This document shows positions 53,018-61,477 of a DNA stretch of 64,000 bases, in pieces (the first letter of the stretch is position 1; each line of letters begins with the position of its first letter). The notes beneath the pieces are model-generated. The model had not been told where the DNA came from. It saw only the letters and a program-made list of their open reading frames with translations, and made no database searches. A program made the position numbers and the translations under genes. The DNA lies in assembly GCA_963849635.1 (NCBI GenBank), contig CAWKIA010000002.1, forward strand, positions 41,735 through 105,734, read 5' to 3'. This DNA comes from CAVRUD01 sp963849635. Its GTDB lineage: Bacteria > Chloroflexota > Chloroflexia > Thermomicrobiales > UBA6265.

Positions 53018-54293
53018 CAGGTGTGCGGACCGGAGAGAGGGGTAACAGGTGTGCGGGGACATAGGTTACACCGCGTCTGGGGCGGCGAGGTCGAGGGTGG
53101 CGACCTCACGCCGACAAAAGACGACCTGGAAGCGGTCATCGGTGGTGGTCGGCCGCACCGCCACCGGCAGCCCGATCAGGCCGCGACTGACGAACCAGCT
53201 CCGACCGCGGAAGCTGATCGCCCCCTGGTCCCGCACCAGGCGGACCTGATCATCCGGCCCGTAGGCGATCGGCGGCAGCGGCTCGGGAAAGGCCCGGGAA
53301 CTGGCGGCGTAGCGGCTGGCGGGCACGGCGTAGGCGAGGGCCTCATGCGGGCGGTCGTGGTTGTAGACCTGGCGGAAGGCGTCGAAGGCGGGCTGGCAAG
53401 CAGCCAGATCAGGGAGGGAACGGTGGGCGAAGACGTCGGCGGCGATCGTGCCGTGCATGCGCTCGACCTTGCCCTGGGTCTGGGGGTGGTAGGCGCGCCC
53501 GTGGCGCGGGGCGATTCCCAGGCGCAGCAGCCAGGCCGCCAAGGCGGTGAGGCCGCCGCCGCCGCTGGTGCCCCAGGGCGGGCCGTTGTCGGTCAGGATC
53601 GCCCGGGGCAACCCGTAGCGGCGGAAGCAGGCGGTCAGGTGCGCCTGGACCACCTCTTGCTGCTCGCAGGAGCAGGCGACAAGGGCGAGCAGGAAGCGGG
53701 AATGGTCGTCGAGGACGGTCAGCGGGTGCACCCGCTGACCGTCCTCGACGGGGCGGTGGCCCAGGAAATCGAGTTGCCACAGGTCGTTGGGCGCGGCGTG
53801 CTCGAAGCGCTGCCACGGGTGCGGGGTGTCGGCGGCCGCGGCCAGGAGGTCGTGGCGGCGCAGGATCGCGGTGATCGTGCTCGGCGCCGGGACGTCGCCC
53901 ACCCCCTGCTGCTGCAGGCAGTGGTGGATCTTGCGCCCACCCCATGTCGGATGCGCCCGCCGCACCGCCACCACCCGCTCCTCCAGGGCAGCCGGTGTCC
54001 GAGCCGGCGACCGCAGCGGACGCCGCGACCGATCGGCCAGCCCCGCCGCCCCAGCCGCCGCCCAGCGGTCGAGCCACTTGTAGCCCGTCTTGGCGCTGAT
54101 CTCATAGCGCCGGCACAACTCCCGCACGTTGGCGTCCTCCCGTCCGGCCAGTTCCACGAACTCCTGGCGCAACGTCATCACCGACTGCTCCTGCCACGGC
54201 ATCCTCCGGCCCTCCTTTCGGCCCGAGCATGCCGCATCAGGTGTTACCCCTCTCCCCGTACACCGTTACCCCTCTCCCCGGTCTGAACACTTG
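53018..54293 (-). mobile_element. IS481-family insertion sequence, complete
   Basis: A 1276-bp element. Terminal inverted repeats read CAGGTGTGCGGACCGG (left) and, in reverse complement, CAAGTGTTCAGACCGG (right); AGAGGGGTAAC repeats follow inside each end. TCGA at 53014-53017 and 54294-54297 is a likely 4-bp target duplication. Removing the element gives a perfect palindrome centred on TCGA with arms CCCTCTAGATCCC and its complement. Confidence 0.8.
53066..54202 (-). CDS. IS481-family transposase
   Basis: A 378-aa DDE transposase, intact. An N-terminal helix-turn-helix (VRELCRRYEISAKTGYKWLD) is followed by LADRSRRPLRSPARTPAALE. The catalytic triad is in WQLDFLGHRP (Asp), AILTDNGPPWG (Asp) and GKVERMHGTI (Glu). 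RPHEALAYAVPASRYAAS is the family C-terminal motif. It is the only intact long ORF between 49 and 64 kb, in contrast to all its neighbours. Confidence 0.9.
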   Translation of the reverse strand: MPWQEQSVMTLRQEFVELAGREDANVRELCRRYEISAKTGYKWLDRWAAAGAAGLADRSRRPLRSPARTPAALEERVVAVRRAHPTWGGRKIHHCLQQQGVGDVPAPSTITAILRRHDLLAAAADTPHPWQRFEHAAPNDLWQLDFLGHRPVEDGQRVHPLTVLDDHSRFLLALVACSCEQQEVVQAHLTACFRRYGLPRAILTDNGPPWGTSGGGGLTALAAWLLRLGIAPRHGRAYHPQTQGKVERMHGTIAADVFAHRSLPDLAACQPAFDAFRQVYNHDRPHEALAYAVPASRYAASSRAFPEPLPPIAYGPDDQVRLVRDQGAISFRGRSWFVSRGLIGLPVAVRPTTTDDRFQVVFCRREVATLDLAAPDAV

Positions 54294-54394
54294 TCGAGGG
54301 ATCTAGAGGGGATGGCGCCGAGCGCCGCCGTGTCCGAGAGCGCGATGCCGTTTTCTCGGAGGCCGGCGCTTCCTCGAACCGCCGTCCCTTCGAG
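54294..54394. repeat. Host palindromic repeat unit between the two IS elements
   Basis: Starts TCGAGGGATCTAGAGG, contains GTCCGAGAGCGCGATGCCG and ends CGTCCCTTCGAG. It is the inverted counterpart of 52878-53017. Its continuation (AGATCCCTCGACACGC...) lies beyond the IS110 element at 55615. Confidence 0.65.
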
Positions 54395-54407
54395 CACCTA
54401 TGTTGGC

Positions 54408-54413
54408 TGTCAA
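54408..54413 (-). promoter_or_regulatory. -35 half of a circle-junction promoter (right end of IS110)
   Basis: TTGACA on the minus strand, 13 bp inside the right end. In the excised circle it is joined through the CT core to the left end, placing TATGTT (55607-55612) exactly 17 bp away. In the inserted state the two hexamers are more than 1 kb apart. Confidence 0.65.
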
Positions 54414-54425
54414 GGGGTGAGGGGA

Positions 54426-55359
54426 TCAGGATGTCGGGTTTGGATCCCAGGCGGTGCCGTCGCGGAGCAGGGCATTGAGGATGGTGAGCAGCTTGCGCAG
54501 ACAGGCAATCAGGGCGACTTTCTTGGGTTTGCCGCGGGCGACCAGACGCTGATAGAAGGGCCGGATCACGGGGTTGCAGCGGGCGGCCGTGATGGCGGCG
54601 GGATAGAGCGGGGTGCGGACCGTCGCGCGGCCGCCCCCGATCGGCGCGGGCCCATGGTGCTGGCCGCTGTCGTGCTGGAAGGGGGCCACCCCGACCAGGG
54701 CGGCGAGGGCGTGGCGGTCCAGCTCGCCCAGTTCGGGCAGATGCGCCAACAGGGTGGCGACCGCCACGGGGCCGATGCCGGGCACGCCGCGCAGCGTGGC
54801 CGCCTGCGCGCGCCAGGTGGGCTCGGCCGCGATGCGCTGGCGCAGCTCGGTATCGAGCGCCGTCCGCTCGGCGCTCAGACAGCGATCACGCGCTCCAGCG
54901 ACGGATGGACCACGGGTCGGCCCGGTGGCGGCGGTTGCGCTCGGCCACCAGGAGGGCGGTGAGTTGGCGGCGCCGAGTCACCAGGGCCTGCAACGTGCAG
55001 GTCGCGGGGGAAGGCAGGGCCCGCGGGGCGGGCCATCGTGGCCGCAAAGTGGGCCAGCACGCGGGCATCGACCGCATCGGTCTTGACCCGCCGCCCCAGG
55101 GCCTTGGCGAAGTCCCGCACCTGGCGGGGATTGACCACCACCACCGGCAACCCGGCCTCCGCCAACGCGAGCGCCACCGGCCGCTCCAGTCCGCCGGTGC
55201 CTTCCAGCACGATCCGGGTTGGCGCGGGGCGTCAGCTGCGCGATCAGCGCGGCCCAGCCCGCCGCGTCATTGGCCACCGTCCGGGCGGGGCCCCGCCTGG
55301 ACGGCGACCACCAGCGTGGCCTGGGCCACATCAATCCCGACGAAGACTCCGGTGTCCAT
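54426..55359 (-). pseudogene. IS110-family transposase (several frameshifts)
   Basis: A DEDD-type recombinase broken by about four indels. ATG 55359 gives MDTGVFVGIDVAQATLVVAV with the first catalytic Asp. Then RTVANDAAGWAALIAQLTPR, LEGTGGLERPVALALAEAGL (Glu) and RRVKTDAVDARVLAHFAATM (Asp) appear in other frames. The C-terminal Transposase_20 domain is clean: MPGIGPVAVATLLAHLPELG, then VGVAPFQHDSGQHHGPAPIG with the Ser region, and RGKPKKVALIACLRKLLTIL. The collinear order suggests consensus errors as in neighbouring genes; true inactivation cannot be excluded. Confidence 0.8.
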
Positions 55360-55394
55360 AGGTTGCCTCTCGCCCGCCGGATGCGACGCATGCC

Positions 55395-55600
55395 CCACGC
55401 ACGCCCAGTCTTGCGGATCCGGGGTCGCAGCCCCGGGCACCCATGCGGGCTCGGGCGGGACACGCGCGGGGGCCGCCACGCGCTCGAACGCGGCCTCGGT
55501 CGGGCCCAGATCCCTGCGGGCTGACCTCCGGCGGCCGGTGCGGCGCTGGCGGGGGGGGCCCGCGGGCACCCCCCCGGCCGCCGCCGCGGGCTCCTGGACC
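55395..55600 (-). ncRNA. Candidate IS110 bridge RNA
   Basis: Non-coding 5' end of the IS110 element. A strong 5' hairpin lies at about 55550-55574. The target loop (55475-55521) has outer stem GCCCGC/GCGUGGC, left guide AGGGAUCU (55515-55508) matching the left half of the insertion site GAGGGATCT, a GGCC/GGCC hairpin, and right guide UUCGAG (55488-55483) complementary to the right half CTCGAA. The donor loop (55403-55450) has outer stem GCCC/GGGC, AUGGGUGC (55444-55437) resembling the right-end ATAGGTGCT, hairpin CCGGGG/CCCCGG, and GCAAG (55414-55410) pairing with the left-end CTTGT allowing one G-T wobble. The order target loop then donor loop is that known for IS621. Extents are estimates. 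Confidence 0.7.
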
Positions 55601-55606
55601 ACCCCC

Positions 55607-55612
55607 AACATA
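55607..55612 (-). promoter_or_regulatory. -10 half of the circle-junction promoter (left end of IS110)
   Basis: TATGTT on the minus strand, 2 bp inside the left end. Together with TTGACA from the right end and a 17-bp spacer across the CT core it makes a good sigma-70 promoter that reads into the candidate bridge RNA. Confidence 0.65.
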
Positions 55613-55614
55613 CA

Positions 55615-55881
55615 AGATCCCTCGACACGCTCGGGATGACGGGAAACACCACCGAACCGACCAACTCCCGACCGACCTCAAAAAGAGGATCATCAGCCAG
55701 AACTCGGCATAAATTGCATTGACATGGACAGTGGATGAATAGAAGTCGTCGCTATCGAGGCGACTCTCACAGTCGCGGCCCTGGTCTTGCTGTTCGATAT
55801 TCTTGGTATCTGGCAACGTTCCCAGTCGTCCTACCTTCGCGGCATGGCGCGGTTGGGCTCGTCATTCACAAGGAGTGGAAC
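55615..55881. other. End of host repeat and promoter region
   Basis: 55615-55645 is the remaining right arm of the interrupted host repeat (AGATCCCTCGACACGCTCGG and on). The rest, upstream of the LLM gene, is less GC-rich than its surroundings and probably holds a promoter, but I see no gene. Confidence 0.45.
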
Positions 55882-56862
55882 TTGGTGGCAAGCTTGAAAT
55901 TCGGAGTTTTGTGCCCCAGGGTTGGCGGATGGATCTGGCCGAGATTGCCGATCCGGTCGAACAGTTCGAGGCGATGACCGCGCGCGGGAAGCGGCCGACG
56001 CGGGCGGCTGGGATACGATCTGGGTCTACGACCATTTCCACACCGTCCCGACACCGGAGATCGAGACGACATTCGAATGCTGGACGATCACCGCCGCCCT
56101 GGCCCGTGACACGCGAACGGGTCAAGCATCGGCCAGATGGTCGGCTGCAACGGCTATCGCAACCCGGCCCTCTACGCCAAGATCGCCTCGACCGTCGACG
56201 TCGCCAGCCACGGCCGGCTCGACGCCGGGATCGGGGCCGGATGGTACGAGCACGAATGGCGGGCGTACGGTTACGAGTGGGACGACACCCCGGTGCGGAT
56301 GGCGAAGTTCCGCGAGGCGGTCGAGATCATCCACAAGATGTGGACCGAGGACGGACCCGATCTTCCATGGCAAGCACTACTCGATCGACGGGCCGATCAA
56401 CGAACCGAAGGGGGCGTCAAGGCCGCAGATCCCGCTCTGGATCGGCGGCGGCGGCGAGCAGGTGACGCTCAAGCTGGTCGCGAAATGGGGCGACGCCTGC
56501 AACGTCGGCGGCGGCAACCCGGAGTCTGCCGGCAAAAACTCGCCATCCTCCAGCGCCACTGCCAGGAGCAGGGCCGCGACTACGACGAGATCATCAAGCT
56601 CGACCAATTTGGTCTGCTTTGTTCTGGCTCCAGGTGAAGACCCGGAGAAGTTGCGACGGTGGCCGCGCGTGGCAGCATCCCGTACGCCTGAATACGCCAA
56701 AGGGTGCCTCGTTGTAGAACCGGCCGTGATCCAGGAGCGTGATCGGCCAGCTTCAGGATGGAGGCCGGAATCACCTACGTCATCACGTATTTGTCACGCC
56801 TGGCCTATGACCACGAGCAGATGCACCGCTTCGCCGAGGGCGTAATCCCGGCGTTCGCCTAG
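55882..56862 (+). CDS. LLM-class flavin (F420-type) oxidoreductase (multiple frameshifts)
   Basis: A luciferase-like monooxygenase-fold TIM barrel. AAGGAG precedes TTG 55882/GTG 55885. Collinear pieces in shifting frames are LKFGVLCP, MDLAEIADPVEQFEAMTA, GGWDTIWVYDHFHTVPTPEI, GQMVGCNGYRNPALYAKIAS, TVDVASHGRLDAGIGAGWYE, IFHGKHYSIDGPINEPKGAS, IPLWIGGGGEQVTLKLVAKW and LVCFVLAPGEDPEKLRR. GRLDAGIGAGW and the PLWIGGGGE cofactor loop are hallmarks of F420-dependent members. Six or more indels are needed, and the last 50 residues are unreliable. Confidence 0.7.
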
Positions 56863-56900
56863 CTCCGAACCTGCCAAAGAGCGCTAGTGCAACCGTCGTC

Positions 56901-56934
56901 GAACCGCCCCTCGCGAGATCGCGAGGGGCGGTTC
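56901..56934 (+). terminator. Hairpin terminator after LLM gene
   Basis: A perfect 14-bp stem (GAACCGCCCCTCGC and its complement) around GAGATC, 39 bp after the stop. Confidence 0.7.
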
Positions 56935-57117
56935 CCGTGTGCCCCGGAATCAAGGGGAATGTGACCCCGAACTCACCGAATTGCAAATAGGAGACCTTCC
57001 CCATGTGCCTCCTCTGGCTGGGCCGCATAGTAGTGTCATCGCTAGCGGAGAACATGAAATAACACCAACGACTAACGGCAATCCGCCACATCAGCCAAGG
57101 GATTCGGAGGCACAACC

Positions 57118-58076
57118 ATGAAGCGCACGATGTTCTCTTCTTCGCACGGTCCTCGCCCTCGTCTCGCTCGTCGGTCGGTCCGCTTCGGGCCTCGCCCACG
57201 CTGGTGACGCCTACTGTCTCGGCGAAGTCAAGCCGCCTTTCTCGTCTGGTCAACGACTACCGAGCCGCAGAACAACCTCGGGCCGCTCGTTGCCTCCCGC
57301 GACCTTGGCGCCGCCGCCGAGCACCATCCAGGATATGGCGGACGGGACTACTTCAGCCACACCGGGAAGAACGGTCCTCGCCGAAAGATCGCATCGTCGA
57401 CCACGGATACGGCGTCGACACCTTCTGGGGCGAGAACATCAGCGCTGGCCGCGACACCGCCCAGGACGCCTTCGACACCTGGAAGGCAGCCCCGGCCACA
57501 ACGCGAACATGCTAAGCCCGAAGTTCGTCGCCATCGGCATCGACCGTGCCGAGAACCCCGATTCCGAGTACGAGTACTACTGGACCACCACGTTCGGCGG
57601 AGTCGCCGATGCCGCGGCCGAGGGTGCGCCGACGCGCCCCGCTCCCCGCCCCCGCCCCGGCCCCGGCGCCACGGTACCGGTACCAGCCAGCGCCCGGTCC
57701 GGCTCCGGCCACCCCTGCTCCGGCGCCGGCGGTGACGAAGGACCGCCTCGACCGTGACGAGGACGGCCTGTACGACGACGACGAAACGGACAAATACGGC
57801 ACCGACCGGACGCGTTGACACCGACGACGACGGCTACAGCGACGGCGAAGAGGTCTACTATGGGCACCGACCCAAACGACTCTGACGACTACCCGGACGA
57901 ACCAACCGCCCTGACAGCGACAGCGAGGCCTGTACGACGACGACGAGGAGCAGGATGTTTACAGCACCGACCCGGACAACGAGTGCGACACCGACGACGA
58001 CGGTTACAGCGACGGTGAAGAGGTCTACTACAACTCCGACCCGACCAATACCGACGACTACCCGACCGACGCCTAG
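57118..58076 (+). CDS. Secreted CAP-domain protein with Asp-rich calcium-type repeats (frameshifted)
   Basis: GGAGG precedes ATG 57118. Pieces in order are a signal-like start, LVNDYRA, NNLGPLVASRDLGAAAE, DYFSHTGKNG, HGYGVDTFWGENISAGRDTA, HNANMLSPKFVAIGIDRAEN and YEYYWTTTFGG, a full SCP/CAP (PF00188-like) domain. After a Pro-rich linker come repeats of the thrombospondin-3/EF-like type: DRDEDGLYDDDETDKYGTD, DTDDDGYSDGEEVYYGTDP and a near copy ending YYNSDPTNTDDYP. Such Asp-rich loops bind calcium. At least six indels are present. An extracellular, wall-associated role is inferred. Confidence 0.7.
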
Positions 58077-58103
58077 CAGTTCCTCCCCTAAACACACGCG
58101 CCC

Positions 58104-58147
58104 AAACAGGGAGCCCTGGCCGGAATTCCGGCCAGGGCTCCCTGTTT
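58104..58147 (+). terminator. Perfect palindromic terminator after CAP gene
   Basis: 44-bp perfect palindrome centred on AATT with arms AAACAGGGAGCCCTGGCC and its complement, ending TTT. It lies 27 bp after the stop and is the clearest intrinsic terminator in the window. Confidence 0.8.
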
Positions 58148-58192
58148 GTACAAGAACTAAAGCACACACATTCGGCTCCGCGCTGTGGAAGT

Positions 58193-59342
58193 CCAGACAC
58201 ATGTGAGAGTGGGCGGGGATGAAGTGAGGGGATCGCCCCGGGTATCTTGGGGGTGCTTACTCACCAAGATGCAGGAGATCCCCTCATGGCCAAGCATAGC
58301 AAGCGGAACCGGCGCCGGATGCACCAAGCCGGGATGGGTGGCGGCTTCCGGATGGTCCGCCAGGTGCCGGTCCGGTTCCAGCGCCGCCTGCCCCAGGCCG
58401 CGCCCCTCAGTCCCCGAGGCCCAGTACCGGCTGCGGGGCCTGGAGCACGCGGACCGGACCAGCGTCCGCGAGGCCGCGCAGGTCTTTGCCTGGTCCCCGT
58501 CTCCACGATCTACCGCTGGCGGAAACGCTTCCGCCCCGACGACCTCACCACGCTGGAGCCCCGCTCGCGCCGCCCTCATCGGACCCGGCGCGCGACCTGG
58601 ACCGCAGCGCAGGAGTCTGCGGTTTTGGCCCTGCGCCAGCAACACCCCCGCATGGGCAAGGGGCCACTCCGGGTCCTGCTGGCGCAGCAAGGGCACCACC
58701 TGAGCGCGTCGATGATCGGCCGGATGCTGGGCAGCCTGCGCCGCCGCACCCTGCTGCGCGAGCCCCATACGGTGCGGGTTCGGCGCGAGCGGCCCCAACG
58801 GCCGTATGCCACGCGGGTGCCCAAGGACAAGCGCACCCCGACCGAGCCCGGCGCCCTGGTCCAGCTCGACACGATGCACCTGCGTCCCCTCCCCGGCGTC
58901 GAACGCCGCCAGTTCACCGCCATCGATGTCGTCAGCCGCTGCGCCGTGGCCGAGGTCCGGGCGACGGCCTCGGCGGGGACCGCGACGGCCTTTCTGGACA
59001 AGCTCCTCGCCCGGATGCCGGTGCCCGTCCAGGCCATCCAGGTCGACGGGGGCAGTGAGTTCATGGCGGGGTTGCGAGACGGCCTGCCGGGAGCGGGGCA
59101 TCGCCCTCTACGTGTTGCCGCCGCGCTCCCCCAAGCTCAACGGCCGGGTCGAGCGCCTCAACGGTACCGCCCGGCGCGAGTTCTGGGAGTGCTACGAGGG
59201 CGACCTCGACTTACCTGCGCTCCAAGCCGCCTTGCGCGCCTGGGAGCACCACACAAATACGGTCCGACCCCACCAAGCCCTCGGGTACCAAACCCCCGCT
59301 GCCTTCCTTTCCTCCCAGTCGTTCTCACATGTATCGAACTAG
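58193..59342 (+). mobile_element. IS481-like insertion sequence, second type
   Basis: Bounded approximately by inverted ends: ACATGTGAGAG on the left (58199-58209) and TTCTCACATGT on the right (59322-59332). The exact ends and target duplication are not resolved. It carries one rve-type transposase gene and lies between the CAP terminator and the alcohol dehydrogenase. It is not related in sequence to the element at 53018. Confidence 0.6.
58286..59342 (+). pseudogene. rve-type transposase (frameshifted)
   Basis: ATG 58286 (MAKHSKRNRRRMHQAGMGGG) follows AGGAG. A helix-turn-helix region (STIYRWRKRFRPDDLTTLEP) leads to ALVQLDTMHLRPLPGVERRQ with the first Asp and AIQVDGGSEFMAG with the second. 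The Glu motif KLNGRVERLNGTARREFWEC is in another frame after an indel near 59090, and the end reads TVRPHQALGYQTPAAF. A further indel near 58410-58490 disturbs the N-terminal part. IS481-like rather than IS3-like, because a single ORF holds both domains. Confidence 0.7.
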
Positions 59343-59433
59343 GACACGCGCTTGACACCCCGCAACCGCTCCGGGACGATGAGTACCGCAACATGTGACC
59401 ACGTTCGATGACCAGCGATTGAGGAGAAGATCA

Positions 59434-60554
59434 ATGGCAACGAAGTCAAGTCCAGCCCCGGACGCCATCACAGCCAAGGGCGTGATCGCGTGGGAAGCGG
59501 GGAAACCGGGTCAGGTTGAAGAGTTCACGATCGACCGCCGGAGTCCCGGCGAAGCGCTGGTGCGGATCTCGCCAGCGGGGTCTGCCACACCGATCTCTCC
59601 GCCAAGAATGGCGTCTTCGGTACCGACTACTTCCCCTTCCTGCTCGGCCACGAAGGAGCGGAATCGTCGAGCGAGTCGGCGAGGGCGTAACCAACGTCAA
59701 GGCGGGTGACTACGTCATCCTGGCCTGGCGGGCGCCCTGCGGGGAGTGCCGCTTCTGCCAGGTCGGGGCAGCCGCATCTCTGCGCGGCCAGTCTCAACGC
59801 TCAGCAGGGATGCGCACCAAGGATGGCGACTGCTGACCCCGATCCTCGGCATCGGCACCTTCTGCACCCACACGCTGGTCCACGCGAAGCAGTGCATTCC
59901 CATCCGACAAGGACTTCCGCCGGAGCAGATGAGCCTGATCGGCTGCGGCGTGATGACCGGGGTTGGTGCCGCGCTCTACTCGGCCAATGTCCAGCCGGGG
60001 CAATCGGTCGCGGTCATCGGCTGCGGCGGCGTCGGCGATTCGGTCATCATGGGTGCCAAGCTGGCCGGGGCGACGACGATCATCGCGGTCGATATCGACC
60101 CGCGCAAACTGGAGTGGGCGAAGGGTTTCGGCGCGACCCATACCGTCAACCCGAAGGATGGCGACGCGGTCGCGCGGATCAAGGCGATCACCGGCGGCAC
60201 ACGGTGTCAACTGCCTGGTTCGAGGCCGTGGGCAAGACCGGAAACGATCGAAACCGCGCTCTGGTGCCGCGACCTGGCGGGGACGTGCGTGATCATCGGC
60301 GTGGCCGGTCCGCATGGCCGAAGATCGAGTTGCCGGTCGCGAAGTTCTTCGACCTCGGCGGGCAGCCTGCAAGGTCTCCTGGTACGGCGATTGCCTGCCG
60401 ACCCGCGATTTCCCGCTGCTGGCCGAGCTGTACGCGCCAGGGAGGGCTCGACCTCGACCGGGTCGTGACGCGGGTGATCTCGCTGGAGGAGACCGAAGAG
60501 GCATTCCACGCGATGGAGCGCGGCGAGACCCTGCGCAGCGTGATCCGGCTGTAG
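59434..60554 (+). CDS. Zinc-dependent alcohol/formaldehyde dehydrogenase, MDR type (multiple frameshifts)
   Basis: ATG 59434 follows GAGGAG. Pieces are AKGVIAWEAGKPGQVEEFTI, the zinc Cys/His region (CHTDLSAKNG in corrected frame), FLLGHEGA, VKAGDYVILAWRAPCGECRF (structural zinc cysteines), LIGCGVMTGVGAALYSANVQ, VAVIGCGGVGDSVIMGAKLA (NAD-binding) and KLEWAKGFGATHTVNPKDGD. The tail ends ETLRSVIRL. The pattern is nearest to class III enzymes and mycothiol- or NDMA-dependent dehydrogenases that oxidise alcohols or formaldehyde adducts. Six or more indels; collinear, so likely a functional gene with sequence errors. Confidence 0.75.
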
Positions 60555-60563
60555 GCGCGGCAT

Positions 60564-60766
60564 TCGGCGACCGGCGTTCGGCGTTCGGCATTCGGCGTCG
60601 GGCTAGGTGTAAATACGATGGCACCAGGCTTGCCCATTGGTGAAGGGGCGGACCTCCGCGTCCGCCCTTGTTCCGCTTCCAAAGATCCCTTTCCGAGGCA
60701 AGTTTGGACAGCGCCAGAGCGACGCAGACTGCAGTCGGGCGGACACGGGAGGTCCGCCCCTAGGCA
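60564..60766. repeat. CGGCGTTCGG tandem repeats and an inverted GGGGCGGAC pair
   Basis: 60564-60602 holds five or six degenerate copies of CGGCGTTCGG. 60646-60668 (GGGGCGGACCTCCGCGTCCG) and 60736-60761 (CGGGCGGACACGGGAGGTCC) form an inverted pair related to that at 50619-50755. No gene is seen here. Confidence 0.55.
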
Positions 60767-61269
60767 GCGTATCTGTGATCCCGGGGCCTCAACATGCACC
60801 AGTTCCGCCTCGTCTTCGAGGACAGGGCCAACCACGATGAACTGATTGCCGCCGTGTTTGGCGACATCGTGGCAGGAAAGATTCAGCCGGGGGAATCCTC
60901 GGGCAGATCGAGAAATGCACGCAGCCTCACCGAACTCATTCCGAACACTACTCGGCCGATACCCGCCCAGTAGATCGAGGCGGCGCACATCGCACAGGGC
61001 TCACTGCTGGCGTAGAGCGTCGACCCGGCCAGAACGGCACGGTCGATCCTAGGCGTTGCTTCGCGCACGGCGTTGATCTCGGCGTGACCGGTGACGTCTC
61101 CGGTGACGACGGCGGTGTTTCCGGCACGGTGCAGTTCGTTGCCGTTGGCATCAACCAAAACGGCCCCGAACGGCGCATTCCCGGCATCCAACGCCGCTCT
61201 CGCCACCGCGAACGATTCGCGCAGCCAATGGCTGTCCCGGTTACCAATCGCTGCAGGCTCACTGGACAT
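60766..61269 (-). CDS. Nucleoside/tRNA-type deaminase (frameshift near the end)
   Basis: Zinc-dependent CMP/dCMP-type deaminase related to guanine and adenosine deaminases. ATG 61269 (MSSEPAAIGNRDSHWLRESF) follows GGAGG. TGHAEINAVREATPRID carries the zinc His and catalytic Glu, and ASSEPCAMCAASIYWAGIGR the two zinc Cys. After FLDLPEDSP an indel near 60890 moves the end to NLSCHDVAKHGGNQFIVVGP, then VLEDEAELVH, the normal C-terminal helix of this family. The true stop is uncertain. Substrate not determinable. Confidence 0.75.
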
Positions 61270-61342
61270 GACCATTCCTCCATCCTGGGTACGGGCAATT
61301 CGGGCACAGTCCGGTACAGCTTTCCCCTTTTGTGGTGCGAGT

Positions 61343-61372
61343 TTGACAGACTAACTGGAAATATGGTGTAAA
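61343..61372 (+). promoter_or_regulatory. Candidate promoter of second ABC operon
   Basis: TTGACA (61343-61348), 18-bp spacer, TGTAAA (61367-61372). It lies in the otherwise empty 61270-61477 gap, about 105 bp before the binding-protein start. Confidence 0.45.
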
Positions 61373-61477
61373 CCCAGTCACTTCGCCGGAGAAGATTGCC
61401 GGGGGAAATCGGCAGCCCTCGGCATCCCTCCCTGGCGACAACGACCTGTCACCAGAAAATAAAAAAGGGGGAACCCG

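Larger units (their letters stand above)
54395..55614 (-). mobile_element. IS110-family insertion sequence in a host palindromic repeat
   Basis: About 1220 bp, flanked on both sides by AG (CT on the transposase strand) at 54393-54394 and 55615-55616. Deleting it restores CCCTTCGAG-ATCCCTCGACA, exactly the sequence of the uninterrupted repeat near 11011-11026 in reverse complement. The ends carry CCAACATA (right end) and TATGTTGG (left end) as subterminal inverted repeats. The transposase is flanked by a long 5' non-coding end (255 bp) and a short 3' end (31 bp), the layout of the IS110 subgroup with an upstream bridge RNA. Confidence 0.8.
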
